A stretch of DNA of 64,000 nucleotides, taken from assembly GCF_004349145.1 (NCBI RefSeq), contig NZ_SMFO01000007.1, positions 124,001 through 188,000 of the forward strand, written 5' to 3'. How positions within the stretch are numbered: the stretch's first letter is position 1; every line of letters starts with the position of its first letter. This document shows, in pieces, positions 36,611 to 46,099 of this stretch. The notes beneath the pieces were generated by a model. It had not been told where the DNA came from and did no database searches. It was given only the letters and a program-made list of their open reading frames with translations. This stretch comes from Flavobacterium hiemivividum (GTDB taxonomy: Bacteria > Bacteroidota > Bacteroidia > Flavobacteriales > Flavobacteriaceae). A program made the translations under genes and the position numbers.

Positions 36611-37912
36611 TTACGTTGTTTTTGTTTGCTTGGAATTCAAAATTAATAAACCTATAATAGCAGATATTAAAGAACCGATTAGAACTCCAATTTTAGCCGA
36701 GTCAAGAAAAAGCGGACTGCTTTCGAGTGCTAAACTTGCTATGAAAATCGCCATCGTAAATCCGATACCAGCTAAGAATGAAACTCCCACAATTTGGCGG
36801 TTGCTAATATCTTTTGGCACTTCAATAAGTTTTGCCTTTTTTGCTATAAGAACAAGAGAAGTAATTCCGATACTATTACCAAAGACCAAGGCTATAATTA
36901 TATTTCTCATCAAATCAGTATCCAGATCAATATCGCTGCTAATCATTACACCAGCATTTGCTAAGGCAAAAACGGGAATAATAAAATAAGCGACCCAGCC
37001 ATGCAAGCTGTGTTCAAGATTTTGAAGCGGAGATTGATACTTTCCAGTCCATTCCCCTAAATTATCTACTTGCTGCAGTTGTTCTTTTGAGAGAATTGGT
37101 TTTTTAAGAACTACAGCTCCTTTAATTTTATCAGTTATTGCAGTTAAATTATCTAGAAATTCAGGAGTATCAATTTTTTGTCTGATCGGTACAGAAAAGG
37201 CTAAAAGTATTCCCGCAAGTGTAGGATGTATTCCTGATTTTAGAAATAAAAACCAAATAACAATCCCAAAAAGAATCATTACTATTTTCGAATAATACCC
37301 TTTAAAGGAGACGATATATAAAACAGCTAATAGCCCAAGTGCCGCAACTAACAGCATGATGTTAATATTAGCGCTGTAAAATAATGCGATTACTAAAACC
37401 GCTCCCAAATCATCCACAATTGCAAAAGCAGTTAGAAAAACTTTAAGACTAAGCGGAATGCGATCTCCTAAAATCTTTAGTACGGCTAGCGAAAAGGCAA
37501 TGTCAGTGGCCATAGGTATTCCCCAGCCACTTTGAGTTTCAGGATTTTGATTTAGAACAGTAAAAAACAAAACTGGAAACGCCATTCCTCCAATTGCTCC
37601 TAATAATGGAAATGCTATTTTTTTAGCTGAATTCAATTCGCCGATGAGGAACTCTCGTTTAATTTCTAATCCTATTAAAAAGAAGAATACGGCCATTAAA
37701 CCGTCATTGATCCAAAGTATTAGAGGCTTATATAATTCGAAATTATGAATGGAAAAACCAACTTTATACTGCAAAATATCCTGGTATAAATCTCCAGCTG
37801 AGGAATTGGCCCAAAGAAGTGCAGTAAGTGTCGCGGTGAGCAATAAAATTCCACTAAAACTTTCAATCTTAATAAATTTTTGAATAGGAGTAAGGAGTAC
37901 TTTTTTTATCAT
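36611..37912 (-). CDS. nhaA: Na+/H+ antiporter NhaA
   Basis: Exports sodium in exchange for protons at the inner membrane. The 433-residue protein has the family's hallmarks: FFLIGLEIKREFLIGEL, PMATDIAFSLAVL with the conserved aspartate, FLTAFAIVDDLGAV (the ion-binding Asp pair), HPTLAGILLAFSVP and a C-terminal VSFLAGIGFTMAIFIASLAL. An extended loop near 270-300 and the length (E. coli NhaA is 388) are common in Bacteroidetes. It stands alone. Confidence 0.96.
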   Translation of the reverse strand: MIKKVLLTPIQKFIKIESFSGILLLTATLTALLWANSSAGDLYQDILQYKVGFSIHNFELYKPLILWINDGLMAVFFFLIGLEIKREFLIGELNSAKKIAFPLLGAIGGMAFPVLFFTVLNQNPETQSGWGIPMATDIAFSLAVLKILGDRIPLSLKVFLTAFAIVDDLGAVLVIALFYSANINIMLLVAALGLLAVLYIVSFKGYYSKIVMILFGIVIWFLFLKSGIHPTLAGILLAFSVPIRQKIDTPEFLDNLTAITDKIKGAVVLKKPILSKEQLQQVDNLGEWTGKYQSPLQNLEHSLHGWVAYFIIPVFALANAGVMISSDIDLDTDLMRNIIIALVFGNSIGITSLVLIAKKAKLIEVPKDISNRQIVGVSFLAGIGFTMAIFIASLALESSPLFLDSAKIGVLIGSLISAIIGLLILNSKQTKTT

Positions 37913-38518
37913 AGTTGTTTTTAATTTTTGGAAAAATCCAATAGGGCTTTAGACCGCGGACTTTAAACGAAGATTATTTTTTATAGTATACTTATAAAGC
38001 TATTAGCTGTAATTTAGGAAGCTTTATATTTTCTAATCGGATACTATTCAGAGTGCTTAATCTCCAAACATACGAAAAATAAAAAAAAATTAAAAGTAGA
38101 TGGAGGCTGAAACACCCAATAATGCTAAAGTTTCACTTAAGTTTAACATTGAGTCTGTGCGAAGACTTTTTCTTCTAAACGAATTATTGGTCACTTATGG
38201 TTTGTAGAAAGTTGAAAAAAGGAGCCTAAGTTTAAAATAAAGGTAGAAATGGAAAGTAATGCATCAGTATCACTTGTGGTATTATCTCTACTCGAAATTG
38301 ATTTTATGATTTCAATAGCCTTTAGTTTGGATCAGTATGATGGTTTTGAAAAAGAAATAGTCAAAAAAATTGACATTCATTGCAAAACTGATTTGCAGTC
38401 AGGACATTGTGCTCAACTATTGTATTACTGTATTTTGATTTTAACATCATAAAGAGTAATTGTGTTTCTGTATCTTTACTATTTCAAGCCTACTTTAAAA
38501 ATCTTAAACAGTAAAAAT
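37913..38518. other. Long intergenic region between nhaA and the acyl-CoA dehydrogenase
   Basis: Roughly 600 bases of AT-rich DNA. A 67-codon open frame (38249-38452) resembles no protein and is not called. A weak AATG...CATT dyad occurs near 38120-38150. The promoter of nhaA and that of the downstream gene must lie here, but neither is clear. Confidence 0.4.
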
Positions 38519-39691
38519 ATGCTACAAAAAGTACTAATTGAACGAAAGATTTACGCATCGGAAGAACATAAGATGATGAAAGAAATGATCAAGGAATTCA
38601 TTTCGAATGAAATTATGGATCAGCTAGAGGAATGGGAAAAAGCAGGAATGGTTAGTCGCAAAATATGGAAACGCGCTGGCGAATTAGGATTGTTATGTAT
38701 AGATATGCCTGAAAAATATGGTGGCGGCGGATTAGATTTTTCTTTTAACGCTTTGTTTATCGAAGAATTTGCTAAAAAAGGAATTAGTGGCCCTGGTTTC
38801 TCCTTGCATTCTGATATTGTGGCTCCTTATCTATTAAAATATGGAACGGAGGGACAAAAGCAAAAGTATTTACCACAAATGGCCAAAGGAGATATGATTA
38901 CCGCCATAGGGATGACGGAACCAAATTGCGGAAGTGATTTGAAAGCCCTTCGAACCACAGCTGAAGACAAAGGCGATCATTATTTAGTAAACGGACAAAA
39001 AACATTTATCACTAACGGCTTTATGTGCGATATGGCAATTGTAGCGGTAAAAACAAATGTCAATACTGATCAAGAAGGAGTGACCTTACTTATTATGGAA
39101 TCCTCGATGGAAGGATTTAGCAAAGGAGTTCCCTTTAAAAAAATCGGGATGAAATCTCAGGATACCTGTGAATTGTTTTTCGATAAAGTGAAAGTGCCAA
39201 AGGAAAACAGATTAGGTGATGAAAAAATGGGTTTTAAGATAATGATGGAGGAATTAGCTCGGGAAAGGCTAACGGTTGGTGTTACAGCAGTTGCAACTGC
39301 TCAAGGAGCTATCGAAAATACAATCGCCTACACCACCGAAAGAACGGCTTTTAATACCACCATTTCCGGCTTTCAAAATACCCAATTTAAACTAGCGGAA
39401 TGTACCACCCAATTGCAAATACATCAGGCTTTTTTAGATCGATGTATTGAATTGTTAGTGGATCATAAATTAACCACTGAAACCGCTTCGATGATTAAAT
39501 ATTCGGCTACTGATATGTGTGGCAGTGTAGTAGATGAGTGTTTGCAATTGTTTGGCGGTTATGGTTATATGTGGGATTACCCAATAGCTCGTATGTATGC
39601 TGACAATCGTGTTGCTCGTATCTATGCAGGAACAAATGAAATCATGAAAATAGTAATTGCACGAGGACTGTTTAAAGAAAAATTGGAATGA
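38519..39691 (+). CDS. Acyl-CoA dehydrogenase (long-chain-like)
   Basis: FAD enzyme catalysing the first step of fatty-acid beta-oxidation. The ATG at 38519 (MLQKVLIERKIYA) gives 390 residues, the family norm; an upstream GTG would add 19 unlikely residues. Seen: MTEPNCGSDLKALRT, TFITNG, GMKSQDTCELFFD, LFGGYGYMWDYPIARMYAD and RIYAGTNEIMK. The last block is close to mammalian LCAD. The residue before GT in YAGT is Ala, not the MCAD-type Glu, so the catalytic base is probably the Glu in ELARERL, as in LCAD and isovaleryl-CoA dehydrogenase. Confidence 0.93.
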   Translation: MLQKVLIERKIYASEEHKMMKEMIKEFISNEIMDQLEEWEKAGMVSRKIWKRAGELGLLCIDMPEKYGGGGLDFSFNALFIEEFAKKGISGPGFSLHSDIVAPYLLKYGTEGQKQKYLPQMAKGDMITAIGMTEPNCGSDLKALRTTAEDKGDHYLVNGQKTFITNGFMCDMAIVAVKTNVNTDQEGVTLLIMESSMEGFSKGVPFKKIGMKSQDTCELFFDKVKVPKENRLGDEKMGFKIMMEELARERLTVGVTAVATAQGAIENTIAYTTERTAFNTTISGFQNTQFKLAECTTQLQIHQAFLDRCIELLVDHKLTTETASMIKYSATDMCGSVVDECLQLFGGYGYMWDYPIARMYADNRVARIYAGTNEIMKIVIARGLFKEKLE

Positions 39692-39744
39692 TTTTGTATT
39701 TAACCTAAATATCGAACTTCATTTCTCGAACTTGAATGCTGTTT

Positions 39745-39774
39745 TTTGATACTAGTGATTTTTTAATATATTTG
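39745..39774 (+). promoter_or_regulatory. manA: manA promoter
   Basis: TTTG (39745-39748), an 18-base spacer, and TATATTTG (39767-39774) form a good match to the Bacteroidetes -33/-7 promoter. Transcription would start within or just after the palindrome that follows immediately. Confidence 0.6.
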
Positions 39775-39788
39775 CTAAAACGTTTTAG
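39775..39788. promoter_or_regulatory. LacI-type operator at manA
   Basis: A perfect 14-base palindrome, CTAAAACGTTTTAG, with the central CG typical of LacI-family sites. It abuts the -7 box, so a bound repressor would block initiation. The same 12-base core recurs at 41019-41032 before the LacI-type gene. Confidence 0.65.
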
Positions 39789-39871
39789 AATATCTTAATT
39801 TTCAAAATTATGATGTTAACTAATTCTATTTTAGATTTGCATTAGCCAATATCCATTAAAATCATAAATAA

Positions 39872-40840
39872 ATGAATACAGAATTATATCCTTTGCAATT
39901 TGACCCAATTTTAAAAGAAAGAATCTGGGGCGGTGAAAAGCTAAAAACGGTTCTTAATAAACCAATTGAGTCAAAAATAACGGGAGAAAGTTGGGAATTA
40001 TCAACTGTAGAAGGCGATGTAAGTACTATTGCAAATGGAGTTTTGAAAGGAAAATCATTGACAGCAATTATCGAGGAGTTTCCAAACGAAATTTTAGGAA
40101 CAGCAGTTTATTCGAAATTTGGAAAACAATTTCCATTGCTTTTTAAATACTTAGATGCACGCGAAGATTTGTCGATTCAGGTTCACCCGAATGATGCATT
40201 GGCTAAAGAACGCCACAACTCTTTTGGTAAAACAGAAATGTGGTACATCATGCAAGCTGATATTGATGCGCGAATAATTGTAGGTTTCAAAGAAGATTCA
40301 AACAAGGCGGAATATGTCGAGAGCCTCGAAAATAAAACATTATTGAATTTGCTCGATGATGTAAAAGTAAAAGCAGGCGATGTTTTCTTTCTAGAAACAG
40401 GAACGGTTCACGCCATTGGAGCTGGACTAGTAGTTGCTGAGATTCAGCAAACTTCAGATATTACTTATCGTCTTTATGATTTTGACAGGAAAGATGCTCA
40501 AGGAAATACAAGAGAGCTACATATTGACTTAGCTCTTGATGCGATCAACTATGATAAGGTAGATACTTTTAAGGAATACACAAAAGAGATAAATCAATCT
40601 AATTCTATTGTTGATTGCCCTTATTTCACTACTAATTTCGTTCCGTTGAATGGAGAAATTATCTTGAATAAAAACGGAGAAACATTTACAGTGTATATGT
40701 GTATCGAAGGTGATTTTGAAATTGAATATCATAATTCGACATTTAGTTATAAAAAAGGGGATACAATTTTAATTCCTGCAGCGATGAAAAATTACCTACT
40801 CAAAGGGAAGGCTTCCATTTTAGAAGTTTACATTTCATAA
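39872..40840 (+). CDS. manA: Mannose-6-phosphate isomerase, class I short form
   Basis: Interconverts mannose 6-phosphate and fructose 6-phosphate. The 322-residue protein starts LYPLQFDPILKERIWGG, and the zinc ligands are in QVHPND and TEMWYI and in LETGTVHAIGAG, which is also the substrate region. This is the short bacterial cupin form. It is flanked by its own promoter/operator and by the terminator at 40871-40915, and lies directly before the LacI-type regulator of the glycan locus, where it would channel released mannose into glycolysis. Confidence 0.95.
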   Translation: MNTELYPLQFDPILKERIWGGEKLKTVLNKPIESKITGESWELSTVEGDVSTIANGVLKGKSLTAIIEEFPNEILGTAVYSKFGKQFPLLFKYLDAREDLSIQVHPNDALAKERHNSFGKTEMWYIMQADIDARIIVGFKEDSNKAEYVESLENKTLLNLLDDVKVKAGDVFFLETGTVHAIGAGLVVAEIQQTSDITYRLYDFDRKDAQGNTRELHIDLALDAINYDKVDTFKEYTKEINQSNSIVDCPYFTTNFVPLNGEIILNKNGETFTVYMCIEGDFEIEYHNSTFSYKKGDTILIPAAMKNYLLKGKASILEVYIS

Positions 40841-40870
40841 TTGTTTTTTTCGAATAAATTAAAAGAGATT

Positions 40871-40915
40871 AAAAGTATAGAATTCGCCATAAAGCGGATT
40901 CTATACTTTTTTTTT
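40871..40915 (+). terminator. Rho-independent terminator of manA
   Basis: A long stem (AAAGTATAGAATTCGC pairing with CGGATTCTATACTTT, one mismatch) with a short loop and a run of nine T. It lies 30 bases past the manA stop. Confidence 0.9.
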
Positions 40916-41018
40916 GATTTACATAATTTTATGATAGTGACGGATTCCAAAGTTTTTGCTTATTGTTTTGATAGTTTATTAACAATAAAAAAAACATATT
41001 ATTCAAAGTAAATATTTA

Positions 41019-41054
41019 CTAAAACGTTTTTGTAGAAGTTTTTATATATATTTG
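41019..41054 (+). promoter_or_regulatory. LacI-type operator and -7 box before the regulator gene
   Basis: CTAAAACGTTTTTG (41019-41032) differs from the manA palindrome at one base in each direction and keeps the AAAACGTTTT core. TATATTTG (41047-41054) is a perfect TAnnTTTG -7 box. The operator falls in the -33 to -7 interval, so autorepression is likely. Confidence 0.6.
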
Positions 41055-41085
41055 GGATAATATTAAGAGAAAATAAACCTATTAG

Positions 41086-42093
41086 ATGAAGAAGATTACT
41101 ATCAAAGATATTGCCTTAGAAGCTCAGGTTTCTATCTCTACGGTTTCTTTTGTACTCAATGATAAAGGGGAGAAAATGGGCATTAGTCCAGCGGTCATAA
41201 AAAAAGTTCAAGACATCGCAGCTAAGTTAAATTACAGGCCTAATATGATCGCAACTAGTCTAAGGACTGGAAAGACAAAATCAATAGGACTTATAGTTGA
41301 AAATATTGCAAATCAGTTTTTCTCTTCTCTTGCCAGAGTAATTGAAGAAGAGGCGAAGAAGAAAGGGTATAGAGTTTTTTACTGCAGTACAGGAAATGAT
41401 GAGGAAAGGTCGGCAGAGCTGGTGCAAAGTCTACTTCAGGCAAATGTGGATGGCTTTATTATTACTCCAACAGAGAAGCTCGACAAAAGTATTGATCAGC
41501 TTTTAAAAATGAAAAAACCCGTTGTCTTAATCGATAGGTATTTTCCAGGACAAGAAGTGAGTCATGTGGTGATGGATAATTATGAAGGAGCTTTTTCAGC
41601 AACAAATTTTTTAATCGAAAAGGGGCGACGTAAAATAGCTTTGATTAACAATAATTCTGGCATGGTTCAAATGCAATTGCGAGAAAAAGGATATGTTGAT
41701 GCATTGAAAAAAGCTGGTATTTACGATGAAAAATTGATTCTTCACCTTGATTACCACAGTAGCGAGGAGGAAAAAGTAGAAGAGCTGATTAGTTTTTTTA
41801 GAAATAATAAAACAATTGACGGTGTGCTTTTTTTAACAAATTATATGGGTCTCGCAGGTCTTCAGGCTTTTCAAAAAATAGGTTTAAAGTTGCCTGACGA
41901 CTTGGCTATAATTAGTTATGATGATCATTATAGTTTTAGACTGCATTCACCAACGATCACCGTTGTCGAACAGCCAATAAATACTATTGCAGTAAAAGCT
42001 GTTGAATTGCTTATGGATCAAATGATAAATGATCATGCTGTGGTCGAAAAAGTTGTTTTAAAAGGGAATATAATAGTGAGAGAATCAGTGTGA
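41086..42093 (+). CDS. LacI-family transcriptional regulator
   Basis: A 335-residue regulator. The N-terminal helix-turn-helix and hinge (TIKDIALEAQVSISTVSFVLND, then LNYRPNMIATSLRTGKTKSIG) bind DNA; a periplasmic-binding-protein-like domain follows from ~60 (GLIVENIANQFFSSLARVIEE) with DGFIITPTE, VVLIDRYFPG and LAIISYDDH. The ligand is unknown, but the gene leads a run of glycan-degrading enzymes, so a mannose-containing sugar or derivative is probable. It likely acts at the two CTAAAACGTTTT sites. Confidence 0.93.
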   Translation: MKKITIKDIALEAQVSISTVSFVLNDKGEKMGISPAVIKKVQDIAAKLNYRPNMIATSLRTGKTKSIGLIVENIANQFFSSLARVIEEEAKKKGYRVFYCSTGNDEERSAELVQSLLQANVDGFIITPTEKLDKSIDQLLKMKKPVVLIDRYFPGQEVSHVVMDNYEGAFSATNFLIEKGRRKIALINNNSGMVQMQLREKGYVDALKKAGIYDEKLILHLDYHSSEEEKVEELISFFRNNKTIDGVLFLTNYMGLAGLQAFQKIGLKLPDDLAIISYDDHYSFRLHSPTITVVEQPINTIAVKAVELLMDQMINDHAVVEKVVLKGNIIVRESV

Positions 42094-42188
42094 TTAAAAT
42101 TTTCTAATATTAATTTTTTTTCAAGGAAAATTTAAAAAAAAATCTAGCTGCTCTAGTTTACTTCAAAAGGTTTAAAAATGCCATTATA

Positions 42189-44186
42189 ATGAATTTTAGA
42201 AAAGGTTTTTATTGGTTAGTGATCATTTGTTTGACAAATTTTTCATTGGCAGTGCATGCTCAAAAGAGCGTGATGGTTTTAAAAAGTGGTTGGGAATTTC
42301 GTCAGCAGGGAGCTACTAATTGGAATGCAGCAACGGTACCTGGTGAGGTTCATTCTGATTTGTTGAATAACAAAATGATTCCAGACCCTTACTATCGCGA
42401 CAACGAAAAGAAGGTTCAATGGGTTGAAAAAGAAAACTGGGAATATAAAACTTCCTTTTCAGTAATTCCCAAAACTCAAAAACAAAAACATATAGAATTA
42501 GTTTTCGACGGACTGGATACCTATGCTACGGTTTACCTTAATGACAAATTAGTACTAGAAGCTAATAATATGTTTCGGCAATGGAGAGTTGATGTCAAGC
42601 CTCATTTGCGTTTAGGTGAAAATCAATTGAGGATTGTATTTCAATCGGCACAAAATGTGGTTGATTCATTGGCCAAAAAAGAGCTACCATTTATAATTCC
42701 AGATAATCCACGTGCTTATGTTCGAAAAGCCCAGTATCATTTTGGTTGGGATTGGGGACCTAAATTAACCACTTGCGGCGTTTGGAAAGAAGTAAGACTC
42801 GAGGCCTACAACAAAAATCCAAAGGAGAAAGAATATGTGCCAAGTCGAAAAGTCGAATTAGTACAGCAGCCAGACAGTTTGGGGAAATCGTTTTACTTTA
42901 AAATCGATGGCAAGCCAGTTTATATGAAAGGCGCTAACTATATACCTTCAGATGCTTTGCTTTCAAGAGTAACAAAAGAGGAATACGAGAAAGTGATTAA
43001 AATGGCCAAAGATGCCAATATGAACATGCTTCGTGTTTGGGGCGGAGGTATTTATGAAGATGATTATTTCTATGAATTATGTGATAAATACGGAATTAAT
43101 GTTTGGCAGGATTTTATGTTTGCTGGAGCAATGGTTCCTGGCGATGAAGCTTTTTTTGATAATGTAAGAGAAGAAGTAAAATACCAGGTGAAGCGTTTAC
43201 GCCACCATAAGAGCATCGTTTTATGGTGTGGAAATAATGAAGTTGACGAAGCTTTTAAAAACTGGGGTTGGCAGAAAAAAATGAAAATGTCCAAACAGGA
43301 TTCGACTCGTTTATGGAAAGATTATGTAAGATTGTTTCAAGACAGTATTCCAAAATGGGTTAAGGAAGTTGATCCTACAAGACCATATATTAGCAGTTCA
43401 CCGTTGTTTGGTTGGGGAAGAAAAAAGAGTTATTCTGAGGGCGATAGTCACTATTGGGGAACTTGGTGGGGACTAGCAGATATCGAAGCAGTACAGAATA
43501 AAACTGGTCGTTTTGTGAGTGAATACGGTATGCTAGCGATGCCAAACTACTCAGCTATAGAAAAGTTTACTGCTGCTGAAGACCGCCATTTATTTTCGGA
43601 TGTATTAAAAGCACATCAAAAAGCGGGCAAAGGTTTTACGAAACTGAACTCTTATTTAAATCGGTATTTTATTGATTCGACTAAAGTCGAGAAAATGGAA
43701 CTTAAGGATTATACGTATCTAACGCAATGCTTGCAGTATTATTCTCTAAAAAATATTATAGGAATTCATCGTTCTAAGGCGCCTTATAATATGGGAACTT
43801 TGGTGTGGCAGTTAAATGATTGTTGGCCTGTAGCCAGCTGGAGTGTTACTGATTATTACAATCGCCAACCTAAAGCGGCTTGGTATGCCATTCGAGAAGC
43901 CTATCGCGATGATATTGTTCCTGATATTGACTTAACTCGTCCTATCGATTTGAAATTGGAAAACCCAAATATAACTTGGAAAAGAAGAGGCAATAAAATC
44001 ACATTAAAAGCGACCAATGCAGCAAAGTATGTCTATGTAGAAATTGAAGGTTACACCGGTAAATTAAGTAACAACTACGTGGATTTAGAGGCTGGAAAAG
44101 AACTGAAAATTTCATATGAAGGTAGATTAGAGAAGCCAGTTATTCGTGTAACGTCTTTGTATGATGTTCTTAATAGATACAATTGA
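42189..44186 (+). CDS. GH2 beta-mannosidase-like enzyme, two domains shortened
   Basis: A secreted (signal to ~AVHAQ, residue 24) GH2 enzyme of 665 residues. Seen: the sugar-binding domain (WEFRQQG, TVPGEVHSDL, FDGLDTYATVYLND, RKAQYHFGWDWGP), then the TIM barrel (YMKGANYIPSDALL, MLRVWGGGIYEDDYF), acid/base E351 in GNNEVDEAF and nucleophile E445 in FVSEYGML, and MGTLVWQLNDCWPVASW. Relatives are ~820-860 residues. Here KEVRLEAY is followed almost at once by VELVQQPDSLGKSFYF, so the Ig-like domain between them is missing. The stretch after REAYRDD also jumps to the final domain. Both losses are in frame and the catalytic residues are kept. Confidence 0.88.
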   Translation: MNFRKGFYWLVIICLTNFSLAVHAQKSVMVLKSGWEFRQQGATNWNAATVPGEVHSDLLNNKMIPDPYYRDNEKKVQWVEKENWEYKTSFSVIPKTQKQKHIELVFDGLDTYATVYLNDKLVLEANNMFRQWRVDVKPHLRLGENQLRIVFQSAQNVVDSLAKKELPFIIPDNPRAYVRKAQYHFGWDWGPKLTTCGVWKEVRLEAYNKNPKEKEYVPSRKVELVQQPDSLGKSFYFKIDGKPVYMKGANYIPSDALLSRVTKEEYEKVIKMAKDANMNMLRVWGGGIYEDDYFYELCDKYGINVWQDFMFAGAMVPGDEAFFDNVREEVKYQVKRLRHHKSIVLWCGNNEVDEAFKNWGWQKKMKMSKQDSTRLWKDYVRLFQDSIPKWVKEVDPTRPYISSSPLFGWGRKKSYSEGDSHYWGTWWGLADIEAVQNKTGRFVSEYGMLAMPNYSAIEKFTAAEDRHLFSDVLKAHQKAGKGFTKLNSYLNRYFIDSTKVEKMELKDYTYLTQCLQYYSLKNIIGIHRSKAPYNMGTLVWQLNDCWPVASWSVTDYYNRQPKAAWYAIREAYRDDIVPDIDLTRPIDLKLENPNITWKRRGNKITLKATNAAKYVYVEIEGYTGKLSNNYVDLEAGKELKISYEGRLEKPVIRVTSLYDVLNRYN

Positions 44187-44321
44187 ATATTATAAATTGT
44201 TATTAACATTACTTAGATTCGAAATAATTAAAGGAGAAACGGCGAATAGCTGTTCAGTCAAAGTTTTATCGAATAGTAGAAGCAAATTCATTTCACCATC
44301 GCTAATAAAAAGTAGCAACAT

Positions 44322-45173
44322 ATGAAAAACATATTTTATTTAGTGTTATTTTTTTCTCTATCGTCAAGTACGATGGATAGATCTAATCTTGACTTGAAGA
44401 TTATGACTTTTAATATTCGATACGATAACCCAGATGATAATAAAAATAACTGGAAGTATCGAAAAGAAGAAGTAACAAAAATGATTCGTTCTAATGGAGT
44501 TGATATTCTTGGAGCTCAAGAAGTTTTAGCGAATCAATTGAAAGACATCTCGGAGAAATTACCCGACTATAATGCAATTGGAGTAGGAAGAGAAGATGGA
44601 AAGGAGAAAGGTGAATTCAGTCCAATATTTTATAAAAAGGATAAATTTACGGTAGTCAAATCAGGCTATTTTTGGTTGAGTGAAACACCTGAGAAACCGT
44701 CAAAAGGATGGGATGCTGCTTGCGAGCGAATTGCAACTTGGGCTCAGTTAAAAGATATTAAAACAAATAAAATGTTATTTGTAGTTAACACCCATTTTGA
44801 TCACGAAGGAATGATTGCTAGGCAAGAGAGCGTTAAATTAATAAAAGAGAAAGTGGCGCTTTTAAGTGAAGGTTTACCTCTAATTATTATGGGAGATTTT
44901 AATGCAGAACCTGAATCAAGTGTTGTAAAGCAAATGCTTTCCTCTGCTGAGGCTATAACTATTTTTGATTCACGTTCTAGGACTTCAAAGATGTATGGGG
45001 AGTCTTGGACATTTAACGGGTTTGGAAAAGTTCCTGTTCAGCAGCGGCTAATTATAGATTATATTTTTGTCAATAAAGATGTAAAAGTTAAGAAACACAA
45101 TATTCTTTCTGAAACAGCAAATGGGATGTTCATTTCAGATCATTCTGCTGTATTTATCGTAGTTTCTATTTGA
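44322..45173 (+). CDS. Endonuclease/exonuclease/phosphatase family protein
   Basis: A 283-residue protein with a weak N-terminal signal and a complete EEP fold: IMTFNIRYDN, ILGAQEV (metal-binding Glu), VVNTHFDHEG, IIMGDFNAEP, DYIFVNKDVK and SDHSAVFI. Proteins of this type in polysaccharide/glycan loci of Bacteroidetes are common, but their substrate is poorly known: a phosphodiester in a glycan or lipid is more likely than DNA. It lies between the mannosidase and the GH16 gene, all on the same strand. Confidence 0.92.
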   Translation: MKNIFYLVLFFSLSSSTMDRSNLDLKIMTFNIRYDNPDDNKNNWKYRKEEVTKMIRSNGVDILGAQEVLANQLKDISEKLPDYNAIGVGREDGKEKGEFSPIFYKKDKFTVVKSGYFWLSETPEKPSKGWDAACERIATWAQLKDIKTNKMLFVVNTHFDHEGMIARQESVKLIKEKVALLSEGLPLIIMGDFNAEPESSVVKQMLSSAEAITIFDSRSRTSKMYGESWTFNGFGKVPVQQRLIIDYIFVNKDVKVKKHNILSETANGMFISDHSAVFIVVSI

Positions 45174-45244
45174 TATTTAGTTGATTTTTGTAGAGTAAAT
45201 TATAAAATAATAGAAGCGTACAACTTATGAAATTATGAAAAAGT

Positions 45245-46099
45245 ATGATTAAGAATGAAAAAATAGCAGCTTTCAGTAAATTGTTTTTGGTAGCAATACT
45301 AATTGGTAGCGCTTCTTTAAACGCGCAAAAAAAGGAAAAATGGAAATTAGTATGGAAAGAAGAATTTAATTATACCGGACTTCCAGATCCATCAAAATGG
45401 AGTTACGAAGTAGGACACATTCGAAATAATGAGCAACAATATTATACAAATGCTAGACAAGAAAATGTGTGGGTAAGTAAAGGAGTTTTGGCTATTACAG
45501 GCAGAAAGGAAAGCTATCCCAATGAGTTCTATTCTAAAGAAGATAAGACTTGGAAAACCGAAAATCCTACCGCCCAATATACTTCCGCTAGTATCAATAC
45601 TCTCGGGAAAGTAGGTTGGAAATATGGAAGAATCGAGGTCAGAGCTAAGCTTCCTCAAGGCGCAGGAATATGGCCAGCGATCTGGATGATGGGAACGAAT
45701 AGATCTGAAATAGGTTGGCCAAAATGTGGTGAGATTGATGTTATGGAATTTGTGGGAAATCAACCCAAAGAAATCTATGGAACGATGCATTTTCCTGATC
45801 CTCTAGGCAAAGGGAATAAATCGAATGGGAATAAGATAGTTGTCGAAAATTTAGACGCTGACTTTCATGTTTATGCCATAGAGTGGAATGAGCAAACGAT
45901 TGATGTTTATTTTGATGATAAAAAGTATCATAGTTTTTCAGTTGATTCAGCGGGAGTGGGTGATGATAATCCTTTTCGTAAACCATTTTATTTATTGCTG
46001 AATTTGGCAATGGGAGCGAACTGGCCTGGACCAATTGACGATACGATTTTGCCACAAAAATTCTTAGTAGACTACGTAAGAGTTTATGAAAAGAGATGA
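45245..46099 (+). CDS. GH16 beta-glucanase (laminarinase-like)
   Basis: A secreted endo-beta-glucanase of 284 residues with a signal peptide ending near SLNAQ (residue 28). The catalytic motif is GEIDVMEFVG (E163 nucleophile, D165, E168 acid/base), preceded by GAGIWPAIWMMG and KYGRIEVRAKLPQG. GTMHFPDPLG, YAIEWNEQTIDVYFDD and FYLLLNLAMGANWPG follow. Bulge-type ExDxxE is typical of laminarinases and lichenases. No carbohydrate-binding or T9SS sorting domain is attached. Confidence 0.95.
   Translation: MIKNEKIAAFSKLFLVAILIGSASLNAQKKEKWKLVWKEEFNYTGLPDPSKWSYEVGHIRNNEQQYYTNARQENVWVSKGVLAITGRKESYPNEFYSKEDKTWKTENPTAQYTSASINTLGKVGWKYGRIEVRAKLPQGAGIWPAIWMMGTNRSEIGWPKCGEIDVMEFVGNQPKEIYGTMHFPDPLGKGNKSNGNKIVVENLDADFHVYAIEWNEQTIDVYFDDKKYHSFSVDSAGVGDDNPFRKPFYLLLNLAMGANWPGPIDDTILPQKFLVDYVRVYEKR

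Noticed and set aside
38249..38452. 67-codon plus-strand frame between nhaA and the acyl-CoA dehydrogenase
   Set aside because: Composition looks random, no recognisable motif, and no sign of coupling to a neighbour.
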